Assembly (NCBI RefSeq): GCF_004216905.1
Contig: NZ_SGXJ01000007.1
Location: 124,001-188,000 of the forward strand
Length of the DNA: 64,000 nucleotides
Direction: 5' to 3'
Source of the DNA: Kribbella sp. VKM Ac-2569
Lineage (GTDB): Bacteria > Actinomycetota > Actinomycetes > Propionibacteriales > Kribbellaceae
In this document: one piece after another, positions 57,663 to 64,000 of the stretch
Position numbering within the stretch: the first letter of the stretch is position 1
Layout: each line of letters starts with the position of its first letter
Position numbers and translations under genes: made by a program
The notes under the pieces: generated by a model
The model's database searches: none
What the model saw: only the letters and a program-made list of their open reading frames with translations
What the model was told of the DNA's origin: nothing

Positions 57663-59015
57663 ATGTGGCGGGCGGGGGATCTGGAGGCGGCGGACGGGAC
57701 CAAGACCGAGCAGGTCGAGGGGCTCGTGCTGCGGCGGATCGAGCGGGGCGACCTGTCGATCGGGTCGCGGTTGCCGTCGGAGCGGGTGCTGGCGGAGCGG
57801 CTTGGGGTGAGTCGCGTGACCGTCGTACGCGCGCTGGAGAACCTCCGGCGCGACGGCGTACTGGAGACCAAGCGTGGCTCCGGGACTGTGGTGCGTCCGC
57901 TGGACCGGCTGCTGGACCCTGTGGCGCCGGCGTCGACGGTGACAGCGGGGGACCGGCCGGTGCTGGACCTGCGGTTCGCCACGACGGCCGCGCCGCATGA
58001 CGTCGCTGAGGCCGCCGCACAGATCGTGCAGGACGGGCTGCCACAGGCCATGGGAGGTGACGGACCGCCACCAGGTGGATCGCAGGAGCTCAGAGCGGCA
58101 TTGGCCGAGCGCCTCACCGCAGAGGGCGTGCCGACCGAGCCGGAGCAGCTGACGCTCACCGTAGGCGCAGCAGCCGGTCTGAACGCCGCACTGGCCGGGC
58201 TGGACCTCGGACCGGGCGTGGCGATCACCGAAACCCCGACGTACCCGGCTGCCTTCGACCTGCTCCGCAGACACCGCCTCGACGTAGCAGGCTGGCCCGC
58301 AGGTGTCTGGGACACCGACCAGCTCGCTCACCTCTGCAGGCGCCACCGGCCGAAGGTCATCTACCTGCAGGCCGACAACCACAACCCGACCGGCCTCAGC
58401 CTGCCAGCCGATCGCCGTCAAGCTGTGGTCGAGATAGCACGCAGGTACGGCGCTGCTCTGATCAGTGACGAGACGATGCGGCCGCTGTGGTTGGCGAGCG
58501 GGGCGCAGGCCGAACCACTGAGCCGCTACCCGCGCACCGTGAGCGTCGGCTCGCTGTCCAAGACGGTGTGGGGCGGACTGCGCGTCGGCTGGGTGCGTAC
58601 GGGCAAGCAACTCCGCAGGCGGATCAACACCGCGGCACAGCTCAGTGTGGCGTCGCCGAGTGCGCTGGACGATCTCCTGGCCCGGGCGATCGTGCCAAAG
58701 CTCGACAAGGTGATCGGCCGCCGCAGGACGAGGCTGCGCGCCAACCTGAACGCCCTGGAGACCGGACTCCGGACCCTCGACGGTGTGGCATGGCCCACGC
58801 CGACGGGCGGTATGACGCTCTGGCTCGAGCTGACCGAAACCAGGGCCCGCCGCGTCCTGGATGCGGCCCGCGAGCAGGGGCTGCTGCTCGGCGCCGGCGA
58901 CCTGTTCACGCCGGACGCGACCGACCGCCGGCACATCCGGATCCCGTTCACGGCCCCGCCGGCCACGCTGCGGCTCGTGGTCGCCCGGCTGGACGAGGTA
59001 CTTCAGTCCACTTGA
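57663..59015 (+). CDS. pdxR: MocR/GntR-type PLP-dependent regulator (PdxR)
   Basis: A 450-residue MocR protein: a GntR winged helix at about 18-80 (QVEGLVLRRIERGDLSIGSR, PSERVLAERLGVSRVTVVRAL) fused to a fold type I aminotransferase domain with PLP motifs VIYLQADNHNPTG, ISDETM and the PLP lysine in SVGSLSKTVWGGLRVGW. Because the pdxS gene follows 72 bases later, it is very probably PdxR, which senses PLP and activates PLP synthesis. A perfect inverted repeat (59001-59032) covers its last codons. Confidence 0.88.
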   Translation: MWRAGDLEAADGTKTEQVEGLVLRRIERGDLSIGSRLPSERVLAERLGVSRVTVVRALENLRRDGVLETKRGSGTVVRPLDRLLDPVAPASTVTAGDRPVLDLRFATTAAPHDVAEAAAQIVQDGLPQAMGGDGPPPGGSQELRAALAERLTAEGVPTEPEQLTLTVGAAAGLNAALAGLDLGPGVAITETPTYPAAFDLLRRHRLDVAGWPAGVWDTDQLAHLCRRHRPKVIYLQADNHNPTGLSLPADRRQAVVEIARRYGAALISDETMRPLWLASGAQAEPLSRYPRTVSVGSLSKTVWGGLRVGWVRTGKQLRRRINTAAQLSVASPSALDDLLARAIVPKLDKVIGRRRTRLRANLNALETGLRTLDGVAWPTPTGGMTLWLELTETRARRVLDAAREQGLLLGAGDLFTPDATDRRHIRIPFTAPPATLRLVVARLDEVLQST

Positions 59016-59032
59016 TTCCGGGTGGACTGAAG
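59001..59032. promoter_or_regulatory. Inverted repeat between pdxR and pdxS (PdxR box or terminator)
   Basis: Perfect 11-bp arms CTTCAGTCCAC (59001-59011) and GTGGACTGAAG (59022-59032) with a 10-base loop, overlapping the pdxR stop codon. GTGGACT resembles the AGTGGWCTA-type core reported for corynebacterial PdxR sites, so it may be the operator of pdxS; as RNA it could also terminate pdxR transcripts. Confidence 0.6.
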
Positions 59033-59087
59033 ATCGATGCCCGCCACCTCCTAACCTGGAGCTGAGGCCCACGACCAGGAGGATGCA

Positions 59088-59987
59088 GTGACCGAGAACG
59101 AGACCCCGCAGGTTGGCACCGCCAAGGTGAAGCGCGGCATGGCGGAGATGCTCAAGGGCGGCGTGATCATGGACGTCGTCACCGCCGAGCAGGCCAAGAT
59201 CGCCGAGGACGCCGGCGCGGTCGCGGTGATGGCGTTGGAGCGGGTCCCGGCCGATATCCGCGCGCAGGGCGGCGTCTCCCGGATGAGCGACCCGGACATG
59301 ATCGACTCGATCATCAGCGCGGTGTCGATCCCGGTGATGGCCAAGGCCCGGATCGGTCACTTCGTCGAGGCGCAGGTGCTGCAGAGCCTCGGGGTGGACT
59401 ACATCGACGAGTCCGAGGTGCTCACCCCGGCCGACTACGCGAACCACATCGACAAGTGGCAGTTCACCGTGCCGTTCGTCTGCGGCGCGACCAATCTGGG
59501 CGAGGCGCTGCGCCGGATCACCGAGGGCGCGGCGATGATCCGCTCCAAGGGCGAGGCCGGCACCGGTGACGTGTCCAACGCGACCACCCACATGCGCCAG
59601 ATCCGCCAGGAGCTCCGCAAGCTGCAGAACCTCCCGGAGGACGAGCTGTACGTCGCGGCGAAGGAGCTGCAGGCGCCGTACGAGCTGGTCAAGGAGGTCG
59701 CCGCGCTGGGCAAGCTGCCGGTGGTGCTGTTCACCGCGGGCGGGATCGCCACCCCGGCCGACGCCGCGATGATGATGCAGCTCGGCGCCGAGGGCGTGTT
59801 CGTCGGCTCCGGCATCTTCAAGTCGGGCAACCCGGCGCAGCGCGCGGAGGCGATCGTCAAGGCCACCACGTTCCACGACGACCCCGACGTGATCGCCAAG
59901 GTCTCCCGCGGTCTGGGCGAGGCGATGGTCGGCATCAACGTCGACGAGATCCCGCAGCCGCACCGGCTCGCCGAGCGCGGCTGGTAA
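59088..59987 (+). CDS. pdxS: Pyridoxal 5'-phosphate synthase, PdxS subunit
   Basis: A 299-residue beta/alpha barrel that builds PLP from ribose 5-phosphate, glyceraldehyde 3-phosphate and ammonia delivered by PdxT. Signature segments: KRGMAEMLKGGVIMDVVTAE, EDAGAVAVMALERVPADIRA, PVMAKARIGHFVEAQ with the first catalytic Lys86, and RSKGEAGTGDV with the second. GTG start with AGGAGG six bases upstream. Unusually, hrpB and a DUF6891-like gene separate it from pdxT. Confidence 0.96.
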   Translation: MTENETPQVGTAKVKRGMAEMLKGGVIMDVVTAEQAKIAEDAGAVAVMALERVPADIRAQGGVSRMSDPDMIDSIISAVSIPVMAKARIGHFVEAQVLQSLGVDYIDESEVLTPADYANHIDKWQFTVPFVCGATNLGEALRRITEGAAMIRSKGEAGTGDVSNATTHMRQIRQELRKLQNLPEDELYVAAKELQAPYELVKEVAALGKLPVVLFTAGGIATPADAAMMMQLGAEGVFVGSGIFKSGNPAQRAEAIVKATTFHDDPDVIAKVSRGLGEAMVGINVDEIPQPHRLAERGW

Positions 59988-59996
59988 GGCTGATCG

Positions 59997-60010
59997 ACCC
60001 GCTTGCGGGT
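59997..60010. terminator. Possible short terminator after pdxS
   Basis: ACCCG (59997-60001), loop CTTG, CGGGT (60006-60010) ten bases after the pdxS stop. The stem is short, so the call is weak. Confidence 0.35.
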
Positions 60011-60039
60011 GGGTGAAGGGTTCTGCGGTGGCGGTCGGT

Positions 60040-60045
60040 TAGCGT
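60040..60045 (+). promoter_or_regulatory. Candidate -10 element of hrpB, leaderless
   Basis: TAGCGT, six bases, then the GTG at 60052; no ribosome site. It suggests hrpB has its own promoter and is not simply read through from pdxS. Confidence 0.5.
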
Positions 60046-60051
60046 CGGGGC

Positions 60052-62559
60052 GTGTTGCTGCCTGAGTCGTCGGTGCCGGGGGCGGATCTGCCTGTCCGGG
60101 CGGTTCTGCCTGCCACGGTCGATGCGGTGCGTTCGCGTGGCACTGCCGTGCTGGTAGCGCCGCCTGGCTCGGGGAAGACCTCGCTGTTGCCGCTTGCGCT
60201 GGGCGACGCGCTCGGGGGCACGATCATCGTCGCCGAGCCGCGCAGGATGGCGACCCGCGCGGCTGCGGCCCGGCTGGCGATGCTGGTCGGCGAACCGCTC
60301 GGGCAGCGGATCGGCTACGCGATGCGCGGTGAACGCAGCGGCGGCAAGGGCCTCCGTGTCGAGGTGGTGACGACAGGGCTCCTGGTACGCCGTCTGCAGC
60401 AGAACCCGGAGTTGCCGGGGGTCGCCGCGATTGTGATCGACGAGTGCCACGAGCGGCACCTCGATGCCGATCTGCTGCTCGCGTTCTGCGTCGACATCCG
60501 GGCGAACCTTCGCGAAGACCTGGCGCTCGTCGCGACCTCGGCCACGGCGGACACGATCAGGCTGCGTAGCGCATTGGGCTCGGAAGTTCCGGCGCCCGTG
60601 ATCACCGCGTCTGCCGCGCTGTTCGACGTGGCGATCGAGTGGGCCCCGCCACCGGTTCCCGTGCCGCTGCTTCCCGGTGGGCGGGTCGACCCGCGCCTGC
60701 TGGATCACGTCGCGGCCGTCGTCCGGCGTGCACTGATCGAGAACGACGGGGACATTCTTGTGTTCGTCCCGGGGGAGGCCGAGATCAACGGTGTGACTCG
60801 CCGGTTGGCCGGTCAGAATGTCCTGCCGTTGTTCGGTCGCCAGTCCAGGGCTGAACAGGACCGCGCGCTGGCGCCGGCCGCCACCCGCCGGATCGTGGTC
60901 ACGACGTCGGTCGCGGAGAGTTCGCTGACCGTGCCCGGGGTCAGGGTTGTGGTCGACTCGGGTCTTGCCCGGGAGCCGCGAACCGATCAATCCCGTGGCC
61001 TCGGCGCGTTGGTCACCTGCCGGGTTTCGAGATCGTCGGCCGACCAGCGAGCGGGTCGCGCCGGGCGGGAGGCGCCCGGCCGGGTCTATCGGTGCTGGTC
61101 TGCGACCGACCACTCGCATCTCGACGATCACGCGGCGCCGGAGATCGCGACTGCCGATCTGGCAGCCTTCGCCCTCGACCTCGCGGCGTGGGGTGCGCCC
61201 GCTGGTGACGGTCTGACCTTGCTCGAGGCGCCGCCGGTGGTGGCGATGACCGCGGCCACCGAATTGCTGCGTCGCCTCGATGCCCTCGACGTCGGCGGCC
61301 GGATCACCGAGCGGGGCCGGCGGATGGCGGCGATCGGGGCGCATCCCCGGTTGGCCCGTGCGTTGCTGGACGGGACGCCGCGGGTCGGCGCCGACCGGGC
61401 ACGCGAGGTCGTCGCGATGCTCTCGGACGACTCCGGCCGAGACTTCGGCGATGATCTACCGGCCCGCTGGCGAGCCCTCCGCCGCGGCGAGGACCGCGGA
61501 GCCACGGCGCGCTGGCGAGAAGAAACCAAGCGTCTCGGCCGAGGCACGACGACCGCATCGCCTGGTCCGGAGCCGCGCCTAGTAGCGGACGATCTTGCGG
61601 CGGGGATTGTGGTGGGTCTGGCGTATCCGGATCGGATCGCGCGGGTCCGGGGGGCCGATTCGGCGACGTACCAGATGTCTGGTGGTACGGGGGCTGCGCT
61701 GGATCCGCAGTCGCCGTTGCGGACCACGACCTGGCTGGCGATCGCGGCTGCTGACCGGGCACCGGGCCGCGCCGACGCCAGGATCCGTTCCGCGGCGCCG
61801 ATCGATGAGCAGACCGCGCGAGACATCGCGGGCGACCTCGTCTCGACCACCGACCAGATCCGCTGGGACGACGGCCGGGTCGTGACGCGGCGCGTCGAGG
61901 CGCTCGGCGCGATCGTGCTCAACGACGTCCCGCTGGCAAAGCCCGACCGGCTGCTCGTCCAAGCGGCCGTCCGCGACGGTATCCGGCGCAGCGGTCTGTC
62001 CGTACTGCGCTGGTCGGAGGCCGCACTCGCCTTGCGGGAGCGGCTCGCGTTCTGCCATGCCCACCTCGGAGCCCCGTGGCCTGCGGTCGACGACGAGGCG
62101 CTGCTGGCCGATCTCGACGAATGGCTGGGGACCGAGCTCGCCTCGGTGCGAGGCTCGCGCGACCTTGCCCACATCGACGTGGCTTCGGCGCTCCGGCGAC
62201 TACTGCCGTGGCCTGCAGCAGCCCGGTTCGGCGAACTCGCACCGGAACGGCTCCAGGTCCCATCGGGCTCCGAGGTGCGACTCGCGTACGACGGTGTCGA
62301 GCCACCGGTGCTCGCAGTGAAGCTGCAGGAGGTATTCGGCTGGACTGCCACTCCAGCCGTCGCGGACGGTCGTGTCCCAGTCGTTCTGCACCTCCTGTCG
62401 CCCGCACGGCGCCCGGTCGCGATCACGAGCGACCTCGCGTCTTTCTGGAAGCAGGGCTATCCACAGGTCCGAGCTGACCTGCGAGCCCGCTACCCCCGCC
62501 ATCCGTGGCCGGAAGATCCACTCACCGCCATCCCGACCAAGCGACTGAAACCTCGCTGA
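60052..62559 (+). CDS. hrpB: ATP-dependent helicase HrpB
   Basis: An 835-residue DEAH/DECH-box helicase. Motif I is APPGSGKTSLLPLAL, motif II VIDECHERHLDAD (DECH), motif III VATSATAD, motif V TTSVAESSLTVPGVRVVVDSG and motif VI QRAGRAGREAPGRVYR. The C-terminal region from about 500 is the HrpB-specific part (SATYQMSGG, RVEALGAIVL). It is an RNA or DNA helicase of unknown bacterial role. GTG start six bases after TAGCGT. Confidence 0.93.
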   Translation: MLLPESSVPGADLPVRAVLPATVDAVRSRGTAVLVAPPGSGKTSLLPLALGDALGGTIIVAEPRRMATRAAAARLAMLVGEPLGQRIGYAMRGERSGGKGLRVEVVTTGLLVRRLQQNPELPGVAAIVIDECHERHLDADLLLAFCVDIRANLREDLALVATSATADTIRLRSALGSEVPAPVITASAALFDVAIEWAPPPVPVPLLPGGRVDPRLLDHVAAVVRRALIENDGDILVFVPGEAEINGVTRRLAGQNVLPLFGRQSRAEQDRALAPAATRRIVVTTSVAESSLTVPGVRVVVDSGLAREPRTDQSRGLGALVTCRVSRSSADQRAGRAGREAPGRVYRCWSATDHSHLDDHAAPEIATADLAAFALDLAAWGAPAGDGLTLLEAPPVVAMTAATELLRRLDALDVGGRITERGRRMAAIGAHPRLARALLDGTPRVGADRAREVVAMLSDDSGRDFGDDLPARWRALRRGEDRGATARWREETKRLGRGTTTASPGPEPRLVADDLAAGIVVGLAYPDRIARVRGADSATYQMSGGTGAALDPQSPLRTTTWLAIAAADRAPGRADARIRSAAPIDEQTARDIAGDLVSTTDQIRWDDGRVVTRRVEALGAIVLNDVPLAKPDRLLVQAAVRDGIRRSGLSVLRWSEAALALRERLAFCHAHLGAPWPAVDDEALLADLDEWLGTELASVRGSRDLAHIDVASALRRLLPWPAAARFGELAPERLQVPSGSEVRLAYDGVEPPVLAVKLQEVFGWTATPAVADGRVPVVLHLLSPARRPVAITSDLASFWKQGYPQVRADLRARYPRHPWPEDPLTAIPTKRLKPR

Positions 62560-62571
62560 CGTTGCCTGAAG

Positions 62572-62577
62572 TAGCCT
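62572..62577 (+). promoter_or_regulatory. Candidate -10 element, leaderless start
   Basis: TAGCCT, six bases, then GTG at 62584. The same hexamer and spacing occur before the YcaQ-like gene at 10917. Confidence 0.5.
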
Positions 62578-62583
62578 GGGCGG

Positions 62584-63150
62584 GTGATAAGCAACCTGCA
62601 ATCGGTGGACGAGAGGACGGCCCGGGAGTTGCGTGGCTTGGCACGCGTCCTGGTGCGGTCCGGGTACGCCGACCACGCGGCGATCACGGCCGCGTTGACC
62701 GAGGCCGTCTCGGAGGATGCGCCGTCGATGGACGCGGCCGCTCTGGTGCCGCTGCTGATCGGCGAGGCGGTCATGGACCTCAACGAGGACGCCGCCGCCT
62801 GGCCCGAGTCCACGGATCCGGACCGGTTGGACGCCGTACTCGCGGAATTCGAGCGTCTCGGCCTGGTGGTGGTCCGCTACACGTCGGACCACCACGCGGC
62901 TCGGCAGGCGCTGGAGGCCGCCGACAGTCCGCAGGGGCTGGTGTTCTTCACCGACACCGACGTCTGGCACGCGGTCGACTTCGGCATGCTCGAGCTGAAG
63001 CTCTGGCACCCGGACACCGCGAACGTCGCACCGGGGGAGCCGCTGCTGGAGGACGTGCTCGCGCTGCTGCGCCAGAACGACCTGCCCGCGGTGTTCGACG
63101 AGGGCCGGATCGAGGTCACGGTCGACTGGCAACGGAGGGTGAACCTATGA
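62584..63150 (+). CDS. DUF6891-like protein of unknown function
   Basis: A 188-residue cytoplasmic protein. The C-terminal half contains LVVVRYTSDHHAARQALEAA, GLVFFTDTDVWHAVDFGMLE and LELKLWHPDT, which resemble the DUF6891 family; the N-terminal half is helical (LRGLARVLVRSGYADHAAIT). GTG start six bases after TAGCCT. Its TGA overlaps the ATG of a 40-codon ORF that leads into pdxT, so it is linked to PLP synthase in one transcript. Function unknown. Confidence 0.7.
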   Translation: MISNLQSVDERTARELRGLARVLVRSGYADHAAITAALTEAVSEDAPSMDAAALVPLLIGEAVMDLNEDAAAWPESTDPDRLDAVLAEFERLGLVVVRYTSDHHAARQALEAADSPQGLVFFTDTDVWHAVDFGMLELKLWHPDTANVAPGEPLLEDVLALLRQNDLPAVFDEGRIEVTVDWQRRVNL

Positions 63151-63269
63151 CTCTACCGATGCCACGCCTCCGGCGCGGCGGGTCATGGGGCTGGTGCTCC
63201 CGGTCTTCCCTCGTCGCTCCGGTCGCTTCGCTCCCTCCGCTCCTCAGTCCAGACCGGGAGGCCCCATGA
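63147..63269 (+). CDS. 40-codon leader ORF coupled to pdxT (putative)
   Basis: ATG at 63147 overlaps the stop of the DUF6891-like gene (ATGA) and its own TGA overlaps the ATG of pdxT (ATGA). The encoded peptide (MTLPMPRLRRGGSWGWC then a Ser/Leu/Pro-rich part) has no recognisable family. The ORF runs through a long hairpin that hides the pdxT ribosome site, so its translation could open pdxT. It may be only a leader, not a working protein. Confidence 0.35.
   Translation: MTLPMPRLRRGGSWGWCSRSSLVAPVASLPPLLSPDREAP
63185..63267 (+). promoter_or_regulatory. RNA hairpin sequestering the pdxT ribosome site
   Basis: CTCCCGGTCT (63197-63206) pairs with AGACCGGGAG (63251-63260), and ATGGGGC (63185-63191) with GCCCCAT (63261-63267), with a five-base bulge and a 44-base loop: 17 base pairs in all. 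The right strand contains GGGAGG and the first two bases of the pdxT start codon. Confidence 0.65.
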
Positions 63270-63859
63270 CCGGCATCGGCGTTTTCGCACTGCAGGGGAA
63301 CGTCCGCGAGCACCTGGCGATGCTGGCGGAGGTCGGCGTCGAGGGTCTCGCCGTACGACGTCCGTCCGAGCTGGAGCAGGTCGACGCGATGGTCCTGCCG
63401 GGTGGTGAGTCGACCACGATGTACAAGCTGGCGCGGTCGTTCGAGTTGTTCGAGCCGCTGCAGAAGCGGATCGCGGACGGGATGCCGGTGTTCGGGACCT
63501 GCGCCGGGATGATCATGCTGGCGAACGAGATCACCGGCGGGACCGCGGACCAGGAGACGCTCGGCGGGCTCGACGTGACCGTCCGGCGGAACGCGTTCGG
63601 GCGGCAGGTCGACTCGTTCGAGGCGGACCTCGAGTTTGCCGCTTTCGACACGCCGTACCACGCCGTGTTCATCCGGGCACCGTGGGTGGAGCGCGTCGGG
63701 AGGGACGTGGAGGTACTCTCGACGGTGAGGTCGGGCCCCGCCGCGGGTAGGATCGTCGCGGTTCGCCACGACCGGCTGCTGGCCACGTCGTTCCATCCGG
63801 AGATGACCGGGGACGCCAGGCTGCACGGCTACTTCGCCGAGTTGGTCCGCGGCCTCTGA
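63266..63859 (+). CDS. pdxT: Pyridoxal 5'-phosphate synthase, glutaminase subunit PdxT
   Basis: A 197-residue class I glutamine amidotransferase that supplies ammonia to PdxS. The nucleophile Cys79 is in FGTCAGM (Cys79 in B. subtilis too), with VLPGGESTTMYKL forming the oxyanion region and SFHPEMTGD giving the His and Glu of the triad. The ATG is preceded by GGGAGG, which is buried in the hairpin 63185-63267. yebC follows after 33 bases. Confidence 0.96.
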   Translation: MTGIGVFALQGNVREHLAMLAEVGVEGLAVRRPSELEQVDAMVLPGGESTTMYKLARSFELFEPLQKRIADGMPVFGTCAGMIMLANEITGGTADQETLGGLDVTVRRNAFGRQVDSFEADLEFAAFDTPYHAVFIRAPWVERVGRDVEVLSTVRSGPAAGRIVAVRHDRLLATSFHPEMTGDARLHGYFAELVRGL

Positions 63860-63892
63860 GACGTTGCAAGCGGTAGAAGGGTTGGGTTCGCC

Positions 63893-64000
63893 ATGTCAGG
63901 CCACTCCAAGTGGGCCACCACGAAGCACAAGAAGGCCGTCATCGACGCGAGGCGCGGCAAGCTCTTCGCGAAGCTGATCAAGAACATCGAGGTGGCCGCC
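63893..64000 (+). CDS. yebC: YebC/PmpR family regulator (5' end)
   Basis: The first 36 codons read MSGHSKWATTKHKKAVIDAR and continue RGKLFAKLIKNIEVAA, the highly conserved start of YebC proteins, which act as transcriptional or translational regulators. The pdxT-yebC order is usual in actinobacteria. The gene runs past the window end. Confidence 0.95.
   Translation, partial: MSGHSKWATTKHKKAVIDARRGKLFAKLIKNIEVAA

Noticed and set aside
1..64000. CRISPR arrays, tRNA/rRNA genes, transposases or prophage modules
   Set aside because: No regular short repeats with spacers, no cloverleaf-like sequence and no transposase, integrase or structural phage genes were found by reading both strands.

Overview
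The window is high-GC DNA with long ORFs, GTG/TTG starts, a WhiB protein, an AfsR/SARP regulator, DUF222 HNH and DUF1918 proteins. This points to an actinobacterium, probably a soil saprophyte of the Kribbella/Nocardioides type; the genus is an inference. It is densely coded, with no gene-free stretch above 300 bases. I see no rRNA, tRNA, CRISPR array or intact insertion sequence.

Layout. 1-4967: a leftward PadR-sulfatase-ABC transporter operon (permease cut by the window edge) facing a rightward acetyl-xylan esterase. 5063-9562: a VOC protein coupled to an ECF sigma factor, then a beta-phosphoglucomutase/GH65 phosphorylase pair. 9599-14626: GlsB-like membrane protein, lipoprotein, YcaQ/AlkX-type DNA glycosylase, and a secreted GH5 enzyme flanked by two small cysteine-containing secreted proteins. 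14687-25003: AfsR-like regulator, divergent EamA/LysR pair, Cu/Zn-SOD-like protein, the 3' remnant of an SDR gene next to a DUF222 HNH nuclease, DUF1918, LysE and a two-component system.

25082-40936 looks like a complete xyloglucan utilisation locus. It holds a GH31 alpha-xylosidase, a GH3 enzyme with an inserted beta-rich domain, a ROK repressor, a sugar ABC importer (binding protein plus two permeases, no ATPase), a Tat-exported GH74, a GH42 beta-galactosidase, a LacI repressor and a secreted GH12. Four copies of the perfect palindrome TCGAAGCGCTTCGA lie upstream of the GH31, GH3 (two copies) and LacI/GH12 genes. In the inferred scheme GH74 and GH12 cut the polymer outside, oligosaccharides enter through the ABC importer, and GH42, GH31 and GH3 strip galactose, xylose and glucose inside the cell.

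40915-64000: divergent EamA/MarR genes sharing a 22-bp palindromic operator, two GT87-like membrane glycosyltransferases, Thr/Ser dehydratase, an atypical WhiB, an ATP-grasp protein, and a cluster with a DUF2064-methyltransferase fusion, GT2, two-component system, epimerase and MTA phosphorylase. A second sigma factor follows, coupled to an FAD monooxygenase, then a family A DNA polymerase. The right end is the vitamin B6 region (pdxR, pdxS, hrpB, DUF6891-like, pdxT) and the start of yebC.

Two patterns recur. Many genes have a TANNNT hexamer six or seven bases before the start codon, implying leaderless mRNAs. Three gene borders carry related 56-61 base palindromic elements (47298, 53077, 57572).
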